Shown here: positions 43,734 to 52,812 of the stretch, one piece after another
How positions within the stretch are numbered: the stretch's first letter is position 1
Layout of the letters: every line of letters starts with the position of its first letter
DNA from: Acidobacteriota bacterium
Lineage (GTDB): Bacteria; Acidobacteriota; Thermoanaerobaculia; Multivoradales; Multivoraceae
DNA: 64,000 bases
Direction of reading: 5' to 3'
Assembly (NCBI GenBank): GCA_026707545.1
Contig: JAPOWR010000003.1
Coordinates: 52,451-116,450, forward strand
Program-made: the position numbers and the translations under genes
Notes under the pieces: model-generated
What the model saw: the letters and a program-made list of their open reading frames with translations, nothing else
Database searches by the model: none
Told to the model about the DNA's origin: nothing

Positions 43734-44819
43734 ATGAAGAGATTGAGCCCTCGAATCCTGCCGGCCGTTGCGCCGGCCTTGACCCTGGCACTCGTGTTCA
43801 CCGTTGCCGTCGGGCAGCCCGCAACAGCTCAGCAGTCTGGCGCATCAGGCTCCTGGACCATCGGCGAGCGCATCGTCCCGGCGCCGGCAGGAGCCAGCGA
43901 GGAGCTTCGGGCCGCGCTCGCCGCGATGCCTGCTCCCAACGTGGCTGCCTCCCAGGCGGGGGCTCCTCAGACCGAGGAGCAGTGGCTGGCGATCCAGAAC
44001 GCGACGGCCAACGCGAATCTCGAGCAGATGGCCGAGGCGTACGGCCTCTCGATCGAAAAGGACGAAATCGAGGGCGTGACGGTTTACCGTGTGACGCCGG
44101 ACAAGGTCGATCCGCGGCACACCGGCCACCTGTTTCTGCATGTCCATGGCGGCGCCTACGTCCTCAACGGAGGCGACAACTCCGCCACCGAGGCAGCGCT
44201 GGTCGCGGCCCGGGCCGGCATCCCGGCGCTCTCCGTCGACTACCGCATGCCGCCGAAACACCCCTTTCCGGCCGCGGTCGAGGACGTGGTCACGGTCTAC
44301 CGGCACCTGCTCGAGAGCCGTTCCGCCAAGTCGATCGCCATCGGCGGCACCTCGACGGGTGGCGGGTTGTCGCTGGCGTCCGTTCACAAGTTCCGCGACC
44401 TGGGCCTCGAGCTACCCGGAGCCATCTACGCCGGCACACCCTGGGCAGACCTGACGAAGACCGGCGATTCTCTGTTCACCAACGAAGGGCTGGACCGCGT
44501 CCTGGTGACCTACGACGGGCTCCTCAAGGGCGCGGCGCTCCTCTACGCGGACGGCCACGACCTCAAGGATCCGCTGATCTCGCCCGTCTACGGCGACTTC
44601 GAGGGCTTCCCGCCGACGTACCTGATCACGGGTACCCGCGACATGTTCCTGAGCGACACGGCGCGGACCCACCGAAAGCTACGGGCGGCTGGAGTCGTTG
44701 CGGACCTACACGTCTACGAGGGGGTGGCGCACGCCGACTACCTGATCCTCGTCGATTCGCCGGAGTCGAAGGACATGTTCCAGGAGGTCGGCGCGTTCTT
44801 CAAAAAGCACCTGGAGTAG
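43734..44819 (+). CDS. HSL-like alpha/beta-hydrolase, secreted esterase
   Basis: The 361-residue product from ATG 43734 (AAGGAG upstream) has a signal peptide to about residue 32. The oxyanion motif HVHGGAY (His-Gly-Gly at 138-140) and the nucleophile in GGTSTGGG (Ser207) place it in the hormone-sensitive-lipase-like esterases. GTSTGG replaces the more common GDSAGG. An Asp in GTRDMF and a His in GVAHADY complete the triad. It would hydrolyse short-chain esters outside the cytoplasm. The open frame upstream runs into the repeat and is not coding. Confidence 0.9.
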   Translation: MKRLSPRILPAVAPALTLALVFTVAVGQPATAQQSGASGSWTIGERIVPAPAGASEELRAALAAMPAPNVAASQAGAPQTEEQWLAIQNATANANLEQMAEAYGLSIEKDEIEGVTVYRVTPDKVDPRHTGHLFLHVHGGAYVLNGGDNSATEAALVAARAGIPALSVDYRMPPKHPFPAAVEDVVTVYRHLLESRSAKSIAIGGTSTGGGLSLASVHKFRDLGLELPGAIYAGTPWADLTKTGDSLFTNEGLDRVLVTYDGLLKGAALLYADGHDLKDPLISPVYGDFEGFPPTYLITGTRDMFLSDTARTHRKLRAAGVVADLHVYEGVAHADYLILVDSPESKDMFQEVGAFFKKHLE

Positions 44820-44835
44820 GCCGGCGCGAACCCGT

Positions 44836-44855
44836 GTGGCGCGATCCCGCGCCAC
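44836..44855. terminator. Hairpin between convergent genes, possible bidirectional terminator
   Basis: GTGGCGCG-ATCC-CGCGCCAC has perfect 8-bp arms and a 4-nt loop. No U-tract follows, so termination is only inferred from its position between convergent stops. Confidence 0.5.
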
Positions 44856-44867
44856 GCGCGAACCAGT

Positions 44868-44893
44868 CCGTGCGCCCGTCAGCGGGCGCACGG
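44868..44893. terminator. Strong hairpin between convergent genes, possible bidirectional terminator
   Basis: CCGTGCGCCCG and CGGGCGCACGG form an 11-bp perfect stem with a TCAG loop. It is the second of two hairpins in this 100-nt convergent gap and is followed by a repeat tail at 44902. Confidence 0.6.
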
Positions 44894-44901
44894 ATGGCAC
44901 C

Positions 44902-44914
44902 CCGGCGCACCCAG
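44902..44914 (+). repeat. Dispersed repeat tail, copy D
   Basis: CCGGCGCACCCAG, the tail shared with copies E and F, lies 5 nt before the stop of the next minus-strand gene. Confidence 0.6.
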
Positions 44915-44919
44915 TGCGA

Positions 44920-45291
44920 CTACTTGCTGCGGGTCGCTGTGAAGGCGCGCTCGCCGCGGGGAGTGATCATCTTTCCGGTCATCGTGTCGCCGTCGACCGT
45001 CGCCTCGAAGTTGAGGTTGAAGGTCTGGCCGCCCCTTCCGAGCTCCCGGCCGAACTTGAGCGTCTCGCCGTCCCAGGACACGTTCTTCAGATCGCCGTTC
45101 CGGCGGGGGTTGGTCCAGGTGCCCTTGAGCTCGCCGTCGACTTCCTTGAACTCGTAGACGACCTCGAAGGTGCCCTGCGGCGTTTCGGTGGCCGATGCCC
45201 ACTTGCCGAGGACGGGGGCGTTGTCTGCGGCCAGCGCCGCAGGGGCGAGCGCCAAGGCGACCGCTGCGGCGATCAGGATGAACTGTCTCAT
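44920..45291 (-). CDS. Small secreted protein of unknown function
   Basis: The 123-residue product has a signal peptide (MRQFILIAAAVALALAPAALA) and a beta-rich body: GKWASATETPQGTFEVVYEF, LKGTWTNPRRNGDLKNVSW and DGDTMTGKMITPRGERAF. The GxW and TGxW-like repeats suggest a small lipocalin-like or beta-barrel periplasmic protein, as in many Acidobacteriota hypotheticals. No catalytic residues are apparent. It is divergent from the VOC lipoprotein gene. Confidence 0.8.
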   Translation of the reverse strand: MRQFILIAAAVALALAPAALAADNAPVLGKWASATETPQGTFEVVYEFKEVDGELKGTWTNPRRNGDLKNVSWDGETLKFGRELGRGGQTFNLNFEATVDGDTMTGKMITPRGERAFTATRSK

Positions 45292-45334
45292 GGGGGCTCC
45301 TCAGTTGAGTTCAGAATGCTCGTACACTGCTTTG

Positions 45335-46102
45335 ATGACAAGGACGACCGCCGTTGCCGTTTTGTTCCTGCTCGGCTGGGGTTGCGCCGGGGATAGTGAC
45401 GAGGTCACGGGTGCGTCCGTAAACCAACCGAATCCGAAACCAGCCGGAGAGCTAGCAATGAAGATCGATCACTTCATGTACGCAGTTGCCGATCTCGACG
45501 AGGGAATGGCATGGGCCGAGGAGGCCTTCGGCGTGGCGCCGGTGTTCGGCGGCTCCCACGAGGGGCTGGGAACGCGTAACGCACTGCTGAGCCTGGACGA
45601 CACGTACCTCGAGATCATCGCGCGGGATCCGGCGCAGTCGGTCGAGAGCCAGATGGTCACGGGCATGGCCGCGATGAGCGCCGGGGGGCTCGTGACCTGG
45701 GCGGCGCAGGGCGATCTCGTCGTCACGAAGGGGTTGCTGGAGGAGGCCGGGGTCTCTTCCGCGGGTCCCGTGGAGACACGGCGGCGCACGGCGGACGGGG
45801 GTCTACTCGTGTGGGATCTGCTGTTTCCGCAGGGGGGCGGCTACGGGATGCCCTTCTTCATCGATTGGCGGGAGTCGCCGCACCCGGCGGCGACGACGCC
45901 GGTTGGTGGGGAGTTGGTGTCGTTCGGAATCTCGACGCCCGATGCGGGGGAGCTCGGCGCGGTGCTGGCGGGTCTTGGGCTGGATGTGCGCGTGTCGGGC
46001 GGAGAGCCGGAGATGACGGTGGTGATCGAGGGCACGAAGGGTCCCGTGACGCTGGTGTCCACGGAGGAGAGCCGGGGGTTGCAGCCGTCTTCGCGACGAT
46101 AG
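45335..46102 (+). CDS. Glyoxalase-like (VOC) domain protein, probably lipoprotein
   Basis: From ATG 45335 the 255-residue protein has a hydrophobic leader ending LLGWGCAG (lipobox-like), a Pro/Asn-rich linker and a glyoxalase-like domain starting MKIDHFMYAVADLDEGMAW. The second ATG at 45458 has a better ribosome site (GGAGAG) and would give a cytoplasmic 214-residue domain. DTYLEIIARDP carries the conserved Glu of this fold and HFMYAV the His. The family includes PF13468-like proteins of unknown substrate. The choice of start decides its location. Confidence 0.8.
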   Translation: MTRTTAVAVLFLLGWGCAGDSDEVTGASVNQPNPKPAGELAMKIDHFMYAVADLDEGMAWAEEAFGVAPVFGGSHEGLGTRNALLSLDDTYLEIIARDPAQSVESQMVTGMAAMSAGGLVTWAAQGDLVVTKGLLEEAGVSSAGPVETRRRTADGGLLVWDLLFPQGGGYGMPFFIDWRESPHPAATTPVGGELVSFGISTPDAGELGAVLAGLGLDVRVSGGEPEMTVVIEGTKGPVTLVSTEESRGLQPSSRR

Positions 46103-46135
46103 GGTTGGCCGTCACACACTTGGGAAAGAGGAACG

Positions 46136-47092
46136 ATGACCGAGAAGACAACAAAGAACCGTATGCGTCTGGCCTGCCGTTGCCTCGTGATCGCGGCGCT
46201 CGCCGCCGCCATCCCGGCCGCGGCCCAGCTCGACATCGACGCCTGGGCAAACCAGGCAGGCGAACAGATCGTCTGGCACCAGACGCAGTTGAGCGACACG
46301 GTCTACCTGCTGCTGCCCGAGCCGGGACTGGCCGGGAACCTGGCGGTCTCCGCGGGCGACGACGGCATCCTGATCGTCGACGACGCGATGATGCCGGTGG
46401 TGCCGAAGATCAAGGCGGCGGTGGCGAAGATCCAGGAGGGCAGGATCGACTTCGTCGTCAACTCGCACTACCACTTCGACCACGCGGGCGGCAACGCGGG
46501 CTTCGGGGCCGACTCGGCGATCGTGGCGCACGCGAACGTGCGTAAGCGCCTGCTGGAGAACCGGCATGCCGGGGCCAACTTCTCGGCGACGCCGTTCCCG
46601 GCCGAGGCACTGCCGATCGTGACGTTCAACGAGAGTGTCACCCTGCATTGGAACGGCGAGGCGATCGACGTGATCCACTTCGGCAACCCGGCCCACACGG
46701 ACGGCGACGCGGCGATCTTCTTCCGCGACTCGAACGTGGTCCACGCCGGCGACCAGTTCCCGAACCTCGGCGGCTACCCGTACATCGACCGCGACGTCGG
46801 CGGCAGCGCGCTCGGCCTGCGCGACAACATGGCTCAGCTTCTCGACATCGTCGACGACGAGACGAAGATCATTCCCGGCCACGGGCCGCTGGCGACGAAG
46901 GCCGACCTGCAGAAGTACCACGACTACGTCGCGGAGACGATCGACTACATCGACAAGCAGAAGAGCGCCGGCAAGTCGCTCCAGGACGTCCAGAAGGACG
47001 GCCTGCCCGAGAAGTACGCGCCCTACGGCAACGGTCCGTTGTCGCCGGAGCCGGTCTGGATCGGCTACGTCTGGGCCAGCCTCGACGACTGA
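46136..47092 (+). CDS. Secreted MBL-fold metallohydrolase
   Basis: This 318-residue protein has a signal peptide (to about residue 31) and the zinc motif H111-Y-H113-F-D115-H116 (NSHYHFDHAGG). Later family elements are HFGNPAHTDGDAAIFF and IIPGHGPLATK. The GN..HTDGD arrangement is common in quinoprotein-relay-type and lactamase-like hydrolases of heterotrophs. It starts 33 nt after the VOC gene and is followed at 16 nt by an ABC transporter pair. The substrate is not known; it resembles the MBL protein at 6.6 kb in architecture. Confidence 0.9.
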   Translation: MTEKTTKNRMRLACRCLVIAALAAAIPAAAQLDIDAWANQAGEQIVWHQTQLSDTVYLLLPEPGLAGNLAVSAGDDGILIVDDAMMPVVPKIKAAVAKIQEGRIDFVVNSHYHFDHAGGNAGFGADSAIVAHANVRKRLLENRHAGANFSATPFPAEALPIVTFNESVTLHWNGEAIDVIHFGNPAHTDGDAAIFFRDSNVVHAGDQFPNLGGYPYIDRDVGGSALGLRDNMAQLLDIVDDETKIIPGHGPLATKADLQKYHDYVAETIDYIDKQKSAGKSLQDVQKDGLPEKYAPYGNGPLSPEPVWIGYVWASLDD

Positions 47093-47108
47093 GACCGCGG
47101 CCGCGGCG

Positions 47109-47870
47109 ATGGCCAACGACGTCGTCATCGACGTCCGGGACCTGCGCAAGAGCTACGGGGAACTCGTAGCCGTCGACGGGGTCTCGTTCCAGGTCCATCG
47201 CGGCGAGATCTTCGGCATGCTCGGCCCCAACGGGGCCGGCAAGACGACCACGGTCGAGATCCTGGAGGGACTCCGCCAGGCGGACGGCGGCGAGGCGTTC
47301 ATCGACGGCGTCGGCGTGAAGAAGAACCGGCGGCGGGTCAAGAGCATGATCGGCGTCCAGCTCCAGCAGAACGCCTTCTTCGACAACCTGACGCTCCGCG
47401 AAACGGTCCAGCTGTTCGCGACGCTCTACGGCTCGGACGCTTCGGCGGACGAGATGCTGGCCAGAGTCGACCTGGCGGACCGGGCGAAGTCCCGCTACAA
47501 GCATCTGTCCGGGGGCCAACGGCAGCGGTTCTCCATCGCGGTCGCCATGGTCAACGAGCCGGTCGCGATGTTCCTGGACGAACCGACGACCGGGCTCGAC
47601 CCCCAGGCCCGCCGCAGGATGTGGAAGCTGATCGACGGCCTGCGCTCCGACGGCATGGCGATCATGCTGACCACCCACTACATGGAAGAGGCGGAGGTTC
47701 TCTGCGATCGTGTCGCGGTCATCGACCGCGGCTCGATCGTCACCGTGGATGCGCCACAGGCGCTGATCGAGCAGTTGGCGAACCGCGGCGGCCAGTCGGT
47801 CCGCAGGGACGGCGCCCTGACGCTGGAAGACGTCTTCCTCGATCTGACCGGGCACCAGCTCGTCGAGTAG
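47109..47870 (+). CDS. ABC-2-type transporter ATPase
   Basis: The 253-residue ATPase shows GPNGAGKTTT (Walker A), LSGGQRQRFSIA (signature), a Walker B AMFLDEPTTGLDP and a His-loop TTHYMEEAE. DVIIDVRDL-like and GLRSDGMAIM segments fit the CcmA/DrrA group of multidrug-type exporters. It is encoded 10 nt before its permease. The substrate could be a drug, lipid or polymer; nothing in the sequence decides this. Confidence 0.93.
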   Translation: MANDVVIDVRDLRKSYGELVAVDGVSFQVHRGEIFGMLGPNGAGKTTTVEILEGLRQADGGEAFIDGVGVKKNRRRVKSMIGVQLQQNAFFDNLTLRETVQLFATLYGSDASADEMLARVDLADRAKSRYKHLSGGQRQRFSIAVAMVNEPVAMFLDEPTTGLDPQARRRMWKLIDGLRSDGMAIMLTTHYMEEAEVLCDRVAVIDRGSIVTVDAPQALIEQLANRGGQSVRRDGALTLEDVFLDLTGHQLVE

Positions 47871-47880
47871 GGATCCCGCC

Positions 47881-48999
47881 GTGAAGATCTACCTGGCATT
47901 CATCGGCGCCGAGCTGAAGATGTTCTTCCGCGACCGGGCGGCGCTCTTCTGGTCGCTGGCCTTCCCGACCGTCATGATGGTCGTCTTCGGCCTCTTCGAC
48001 TTCGGCAGCTTCGCCCCGCCGCAGGTGGGCATCGTCGACCAGGCGAAGAACCAGGCATCGACCCTGCTGGTGTCCGTACTGAAGGGCGATCTCGGCGGCG
48101 AACCGCTGTTCAACGTCCCGGAGTCCGACGATGCCGACCACCTGCAGGCCGAGGTCCTGGCCGGCGACATCACGGCCTTCCTGGCGATTCCGGAGGGCTT
48201 CGGCGAACTCGGCGTCTCATCGACCATCGATCTGACGTTCGACGGCAGGAAGGCGCAGGAGGCGCAGGCGGCCCGATCCATCCTCGAGCAGGTCCTCGAA
48301 GGCGTGTTCAAGTCGGTCGCCAACATCCCGGCGGAGTACCGGGTCGAGAACTGGGCGACGATCTCTCCCACGGAAGTCGCGGGCCGCGGCCAGGGCTACA
48401 AGGGGTTCATCGTGCCAGGGATCGTCTCGCTGGCGATCATGCAGAGCGCGCTCTTCGGCGTCGTCTTCACGCTGGTGCGGCTGCGCAACCAGGGCGTGCT
48501 GAAGCGCCTCTACGCCACGCCCATCGGCCCGAACCACTTCCTGGTCGGATCGCTGACGACCCGGCTCCTGCTGCTGGTGATGCAGACGAACGTGCTCCTG
48601 CTCGTCGGCATCCTCGTGTCCCGCGTCGAGGTGGCCCCGGGCTACCCGCTGTTCTGGCTGGAGGTCATCCCGCTCATCTTCCTCGGCGGCCTCGTGTTCG
48701 CCTCACTGGGCCTGGCGATCTCCGGCATCGCGAAGACGGAGAACACCGCGGCGCCGCTCGCGAACATCGTGTCGCTGCCGCTGATGTTCCTGTCGGGCGT
48801 GTTCTTCCCCCAGAACGTGCTGCCGGACTGGCTCCTCGCGTTCGCGAAGTGGCTGCCACTGACCTTCCTGGCCGACGCGATGCGGGCGATGGTGAACAGC
48901 GGCGAACCGCTGCTCACCCAAGGCGGACCGATCCTGGGGCTGGCCGCGTGGGCCGTCCTCTGCTTCGGGCTCGCGGTGTGGGCGTTCCGGTGGGAGTGA
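47881..48999 (+). CDS. ABC-2-type transporter permease
   Basis: The 372-residue permease starts at GTG 47881. It has an N-terminal helix (LFWSLAFPTVMMVVFGLFDF), a periplasmic domain of about 150 residues and five further helices, with the ABC-2 element LPLMFLSGVFFPQNVLPDWL near the end. It pairs with the ATPase just upstream to form an exporter. The single large extracytoplasmic loop near the N-terminus fits the YhhJ/DrrB-like class. Confidence 0.92.
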   Translation: MKIYLAFIGAELKMFFRDRAALFWSLAFPTVMMVVFGLFDFGSFAPPQVGIVDQAKNQASTLLVSVLKGDLGGEPLFNVPESDDADHLQAEVLAGDITAFLAIPEGFGELGVSSTIDLTFDGRKAQEAQAARSILEQVLEGVFKSVANIPAEYRVENWATISPTEVAGRGQGYKGFIVPGIVSLAIMQSALFGVVFTLVRLRNQGVLKRLYATPIGPNHFLVGSLTTRLLLLVMQTNVLLLVGILVSRVEVAPGYPLFWLEVIPLIFLGGLVFASLGLAISGIAKTENTAAPLANIVSLPLMFLSGVFFPQNVLPDWLLAFAKWLPLTFLADAMRAMVNSGEPLLTQGGPILGLAAWAVLCFGLAVWAFRWE

Positions 49000-49000
49000 G

Positions 49001-49080
49001 GTCGCCGCTTCGTGGCGCGTCTGAGTTGGCACGAGTCACGAGACTCGCGCCAAAGCCGGCCAGAGGGCCGGCGCACCCAG
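49001..49080. repeat. Dispersed repeat copy E with two hairpins at a convergent gene end
   Basis: It begins GTCGCCGCTTCGTGGCGCG (49001-49019), one base different from the first module of copies B and C. Then a stem at 49026-49053 pairs 11 of 12 positions (TTGGC and GCCAA outer arms) around an ACGA loop. A second stem at 49055-49072 (GCCGGCC-AGAG-GGCCGGC) is followed by GCACCCAG. It fills the gap between convergent stops and may terminate transcription both ways. Confidence 0.75.
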
Positions 49081-49084
49081 TGAT

Positions 49085-50158
49085 CTACTCTCCGCCGGAA
49101 CTCTGGGGCTGGTCGTACTCCGATTCGAGCAGGCGGGCGCCGCGCAGGACGTTGCCCATCGCGTAGTTGCCTTCGTGGCAGGCGTACTCGTAGACCCGGC
49201 TGTCCTTGGCCTTCCAGGTGTACTCGCCCGCCCAGGGCTCCGTCCATGAGTTCGGGTCGTCGACCCGGAAGTGGTAGAGCAGATTGCCGTCCTCGGTGCG
49301 GCTGAAGCGCTCCTCCACCACCATCGTCTCACTGCCTCCGGGGAGACCGGTCTGGTTGCGGAAGTGGCGGGTGGTAACGACCAGAGTGTCGCCATCCCAA
49401 TGTCCGATACCGTCGCCGAGCCACGAGTCGACGCCCTCGGGACCGTGCTCCCCGTCGATCGGCACGATCCTCGCGTCGTGGACCATCTCGGCCATGATGA
49501 CGACATGATTCTCGGTCTGCATGATCCGCGCGTAGTTGTTGTACAGGCTGGGCAGCAGCGGGGGTCCGCCGACGAAGCCGAGCAGGCAGCGCTCGGCCAG
49601 AGCCAGCGTCTCGGGACCGTCGAACGGCCCAGGGCCCTCCTTGTCGAGCCAGGACGCGGTGCCGTCGTTGTCGTACGTGAATGACGCGAAGTTCGTCATC
49701 AACCGGCGCATGGCTGCCGGCGTCATCGCGGGCCGCCGACCGTTCTTCGGCTCGTAGATGATCGAGGTGCGGAACTTGCCATCGACCACGACGGCCTCGG
49801 AGCCAGGGTCGATCCAGAACGCGTTGTAGCCGCCGACGCCGCCGCCGCCGAAGCGGTTGTCGCCGTCGCCGCCCTTGACGGGCGCGGTCCGGTCCGCGCC
49901 GCCGCCCTTCCGGTCCTCTTCCAGGGACCGCCAGAGTCTGTCCCGTTCCTCTTCCATCTCCTTCGCCTGCTCCGGCGTCAGGTAGAGGTTGTCGCCGTAC
50001 TGCGGCGGGCGATCGACTGGAGTGATCGTGCCTGCATCGTAGACGCCCGAAAGGTCGGGCTTGCCGTTGGGCATCCTCTTGATGCCGTCGCCCTCCGCGG
50101 CGAGCGCCGGGAGGCCGACGAGGAACAGGGCGAGGGAGGCGAGGGTGAGCTTGCGCAT
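49085..50158 (-). CDS. Secreted protein of unknown function
   Basis: The 357-residue product has a signal peptide (MRKLTLASLALFLVGLPALA), then GIKRMPNGKPDLSGVYDAGT, a pattern common in secreted proteins of Acidobacteriota and related taxa. A Gly-rich stretch (FGGGGVGG) and many aromatic residues follow, with WDGDTLVVTTRHFRNQT and NSWTEPWAGEYTW typical of that hypothetical family. No enzymatic motif is recognised. It is divergent from the VanY-type peptidase gene with only 24 nt between starts. Confidence 0.75.
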   Translation of the reverse strand: MRKLTLASLALFLVGLPALAAEGDGIKRMPNGKPDLSGVYDAGTITPVDRPPQYGDNLYLTPEQAKEMEEERDRLWRSLEEDRKGGGADRTAPVKGGDGDNRFGGGGVGGYNAFWIDPGSEAVVVDGKFRTSIIYEPKNGRRPAMTPAAMRRLMTNFASFTYDNDGTASWLDKEGPGPFDGPETLALAERCLLGFVGGPPLLPSLYNNYARIMQTENHVVIMAEMVHDARIVPIDGEHGPEGVDSWLGDGIGHWDGDTLVVTTRHFRNQTGLPGGSETMVVEERFSRTEDGNLLYHFRVDDPNSWTEPWAGEYTWKAKDSRVYEYACHEGNYAMGNVLRGARLLESEYDQPQSSGGE

Positions 50159-50182
50159 GGCTTGAGTCCTTGTTCGGAGAGA

Positions 50183-50788
50183 ATGGACCGAATGCTTGAA
50201 GGGACTGGAATCCTAGCACCGGTCGGCGTCTGCTTTCTGCTCACAGCAGTCCCTGCTGCGGCTCAATCGGAGGACCCGGCAGTCGAGCAAGTCGAACTGA
50301 ACGGCATCGTCTACGACGTGCCGCCGCCCTGGCGGGGCAACCGCATCGAAGAGGCCGCGGACCCGGCCAAGCTGGCCAGAGTGCCGAGCGAACTGACGGG
50401 AGAGCTCGGCATCTACGTGACCCCGGAAACGCGCGACGCCGTCGTCGCGATGGCGGCAGCCGCTCAGGAGCAGGGAATCCCGCTGGAGGTGGACTCGGGT
50501 TTTCGCAGCTACGGCTTTCAGAAGAGGGTCCTGGAAGGCCTCCTGGCCGGCGGACGACCGTTCCTCAACGCCGTCCGCTGGACGGCGCCGCCCGGCTACT
50601 CCGAGCACATCACGGGCCGCGCGCTCGACTTCGTGCCCAGCGACGCCGACTTCAAGGACACGCCGGCATACGAGTGGCTGAAACGCTACGCCGCGGACTT
50701 CTGCTTCACCGAGAGCTACCCGCTGGGCAACGCCGGCGGCTTCGACTGGGAACCCTGGCACTGGCGCTACGACGACTGCGACGAGTAG
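50183..50788 (+). CDS. M15-family (VanY/DacB-like) D-Ala-D-Ala peptidase
   Basis: From ATG 50183 (or 50192) the 201-residue protein has a hydrophobic leader (GILAPVGVCFLLTAVPAAA). The M15 motifs are in order: SGFRSYGFQ, SEHITGRALDF (zinc His and Asp) and EPWHWRY with the second zinc His. It should trim peptidoglycan peptides or dipeptides in the periplasm. GGAGAG lies just upstream of 50183. It is not in a van cluster, so it is more likely a housekeeping or recycling carboxypeptidase than a resistance gene. Confidence 0.88.
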   Translation: MDRMLEGTGILAPVGVCFLLTAVPAAAQSEDPAVEQVELNGIVYDVPPPWRGNRIEEAADPAKLARVPSELTGELGIYVTPETRDAVVAMAAAAQEQGIPLEVDSGFRSYGFQKRVLEGLLAGGRPFLNAVRWTAPPGYSEHITGRALDFVPSDADFKDTPAYEWLKRYAADFCFTESYPLGNAGGFDWEPWHWRYDDCDE

Positions 50789-50866
50789 ATGGTCAACACT
50801 CTGCAGCAATCTGTCGGTCCTACGTGGCGCCTCCCCTAGTAGGCTGCACAGCAGGAGAACGCAGCC

Positions 50867-52354
<1,488 letters not shown>

Positions 52355-52362
52355 CTAGCGGC

Positions 52363-52421
52363 TCGCGCGCGCCGCTTCGCGGCTGCGCGCCTGATGCCGG
52401 CGGGGACGCCGGCGCACCCAG
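52363..52421 (+). repeat. Dispersed hairpin repeat, copy F
   Basis: A GCCGC/GCGGC hairpin core with GCGCGC flanks (to about 52390) is followed by GCCGGCG-GGGA-CGCCGGC at 52396-52413 and the tail GCACCCAG. The second stem differs from copy G by one loop base. It occupies the gap between convergent genes and may be a bidirectional terminator. Confidence 0.75.
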
Positions 52422-52425
52422 TGGT

Positions 52426-52812
52426 TCAGTCGAAGGTCCACTCCCGGGGCTCCTTGCCCTCTTCGGGCTGGGCCTCGCGGACGACGATCGGCGGGGTCTC
52501 GCCCTGTTGGTACGTGAAGACGTACTTCAGGGCCTTGCGGTTCTCTTCGGGTACCGGGTCGACGTGGGTGGCGAGCTCCGGGCCGTCGAAGACGTTGATC
52601 TTGCAGAACTCCTCGGCCTGGCAGACGAACCTGGCCATCTGGACCCAAGCCTCCATCTGCGTGTCGGGCTCGACCCAGGCGCCGAACGAAAGGCCGGTCA
52701 GGCCGATGATGTTCAGCGGCGGCGGAGCGTCGCCTCGCTGCTGCGCCGGGGCCACGGCGGGGACGGAGAGGAGGAAGGCGATGGCGATCGCAACGGGCGC
52801 GCGTCGATTCAT
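52426..52812 (-). CDS. Small secreted protein of unknown function
   Basis: The 128-residue protein has a signal peptide (MNRRAPVAIAIAFLLSVPAVAPA) followed by a stretch with two Cys (FVCQAEEFCKINVFDG) and a Glu-rich end. It is in one frame with a much longer open reading frame that is only a shadow of the esterase. The ATG overlaps the carboxylesterase stop by 4 nt (ATGA), so the two are co-translated. No family is recognised. Confidence 0.7.
   Translation of the reverse strand: MNRRAPVAIAIAFLLSVPAVAPAQQRGDAPPPLNIIGLTGLSFGAWVEPDTQMEAWVQMARFVCQAEEFCKINVFDGPELATHVDPVPEENRKALKYVFTYQQGETPPIVVREAQPEEGKEPREWTFD

Noticed and set aside
44868..49080. CRISPR-like array from the repeated hairpins
   Set aside because: The repeats are few, far apart, of unequal length and not separated by regular spacers; no cas genes are present.
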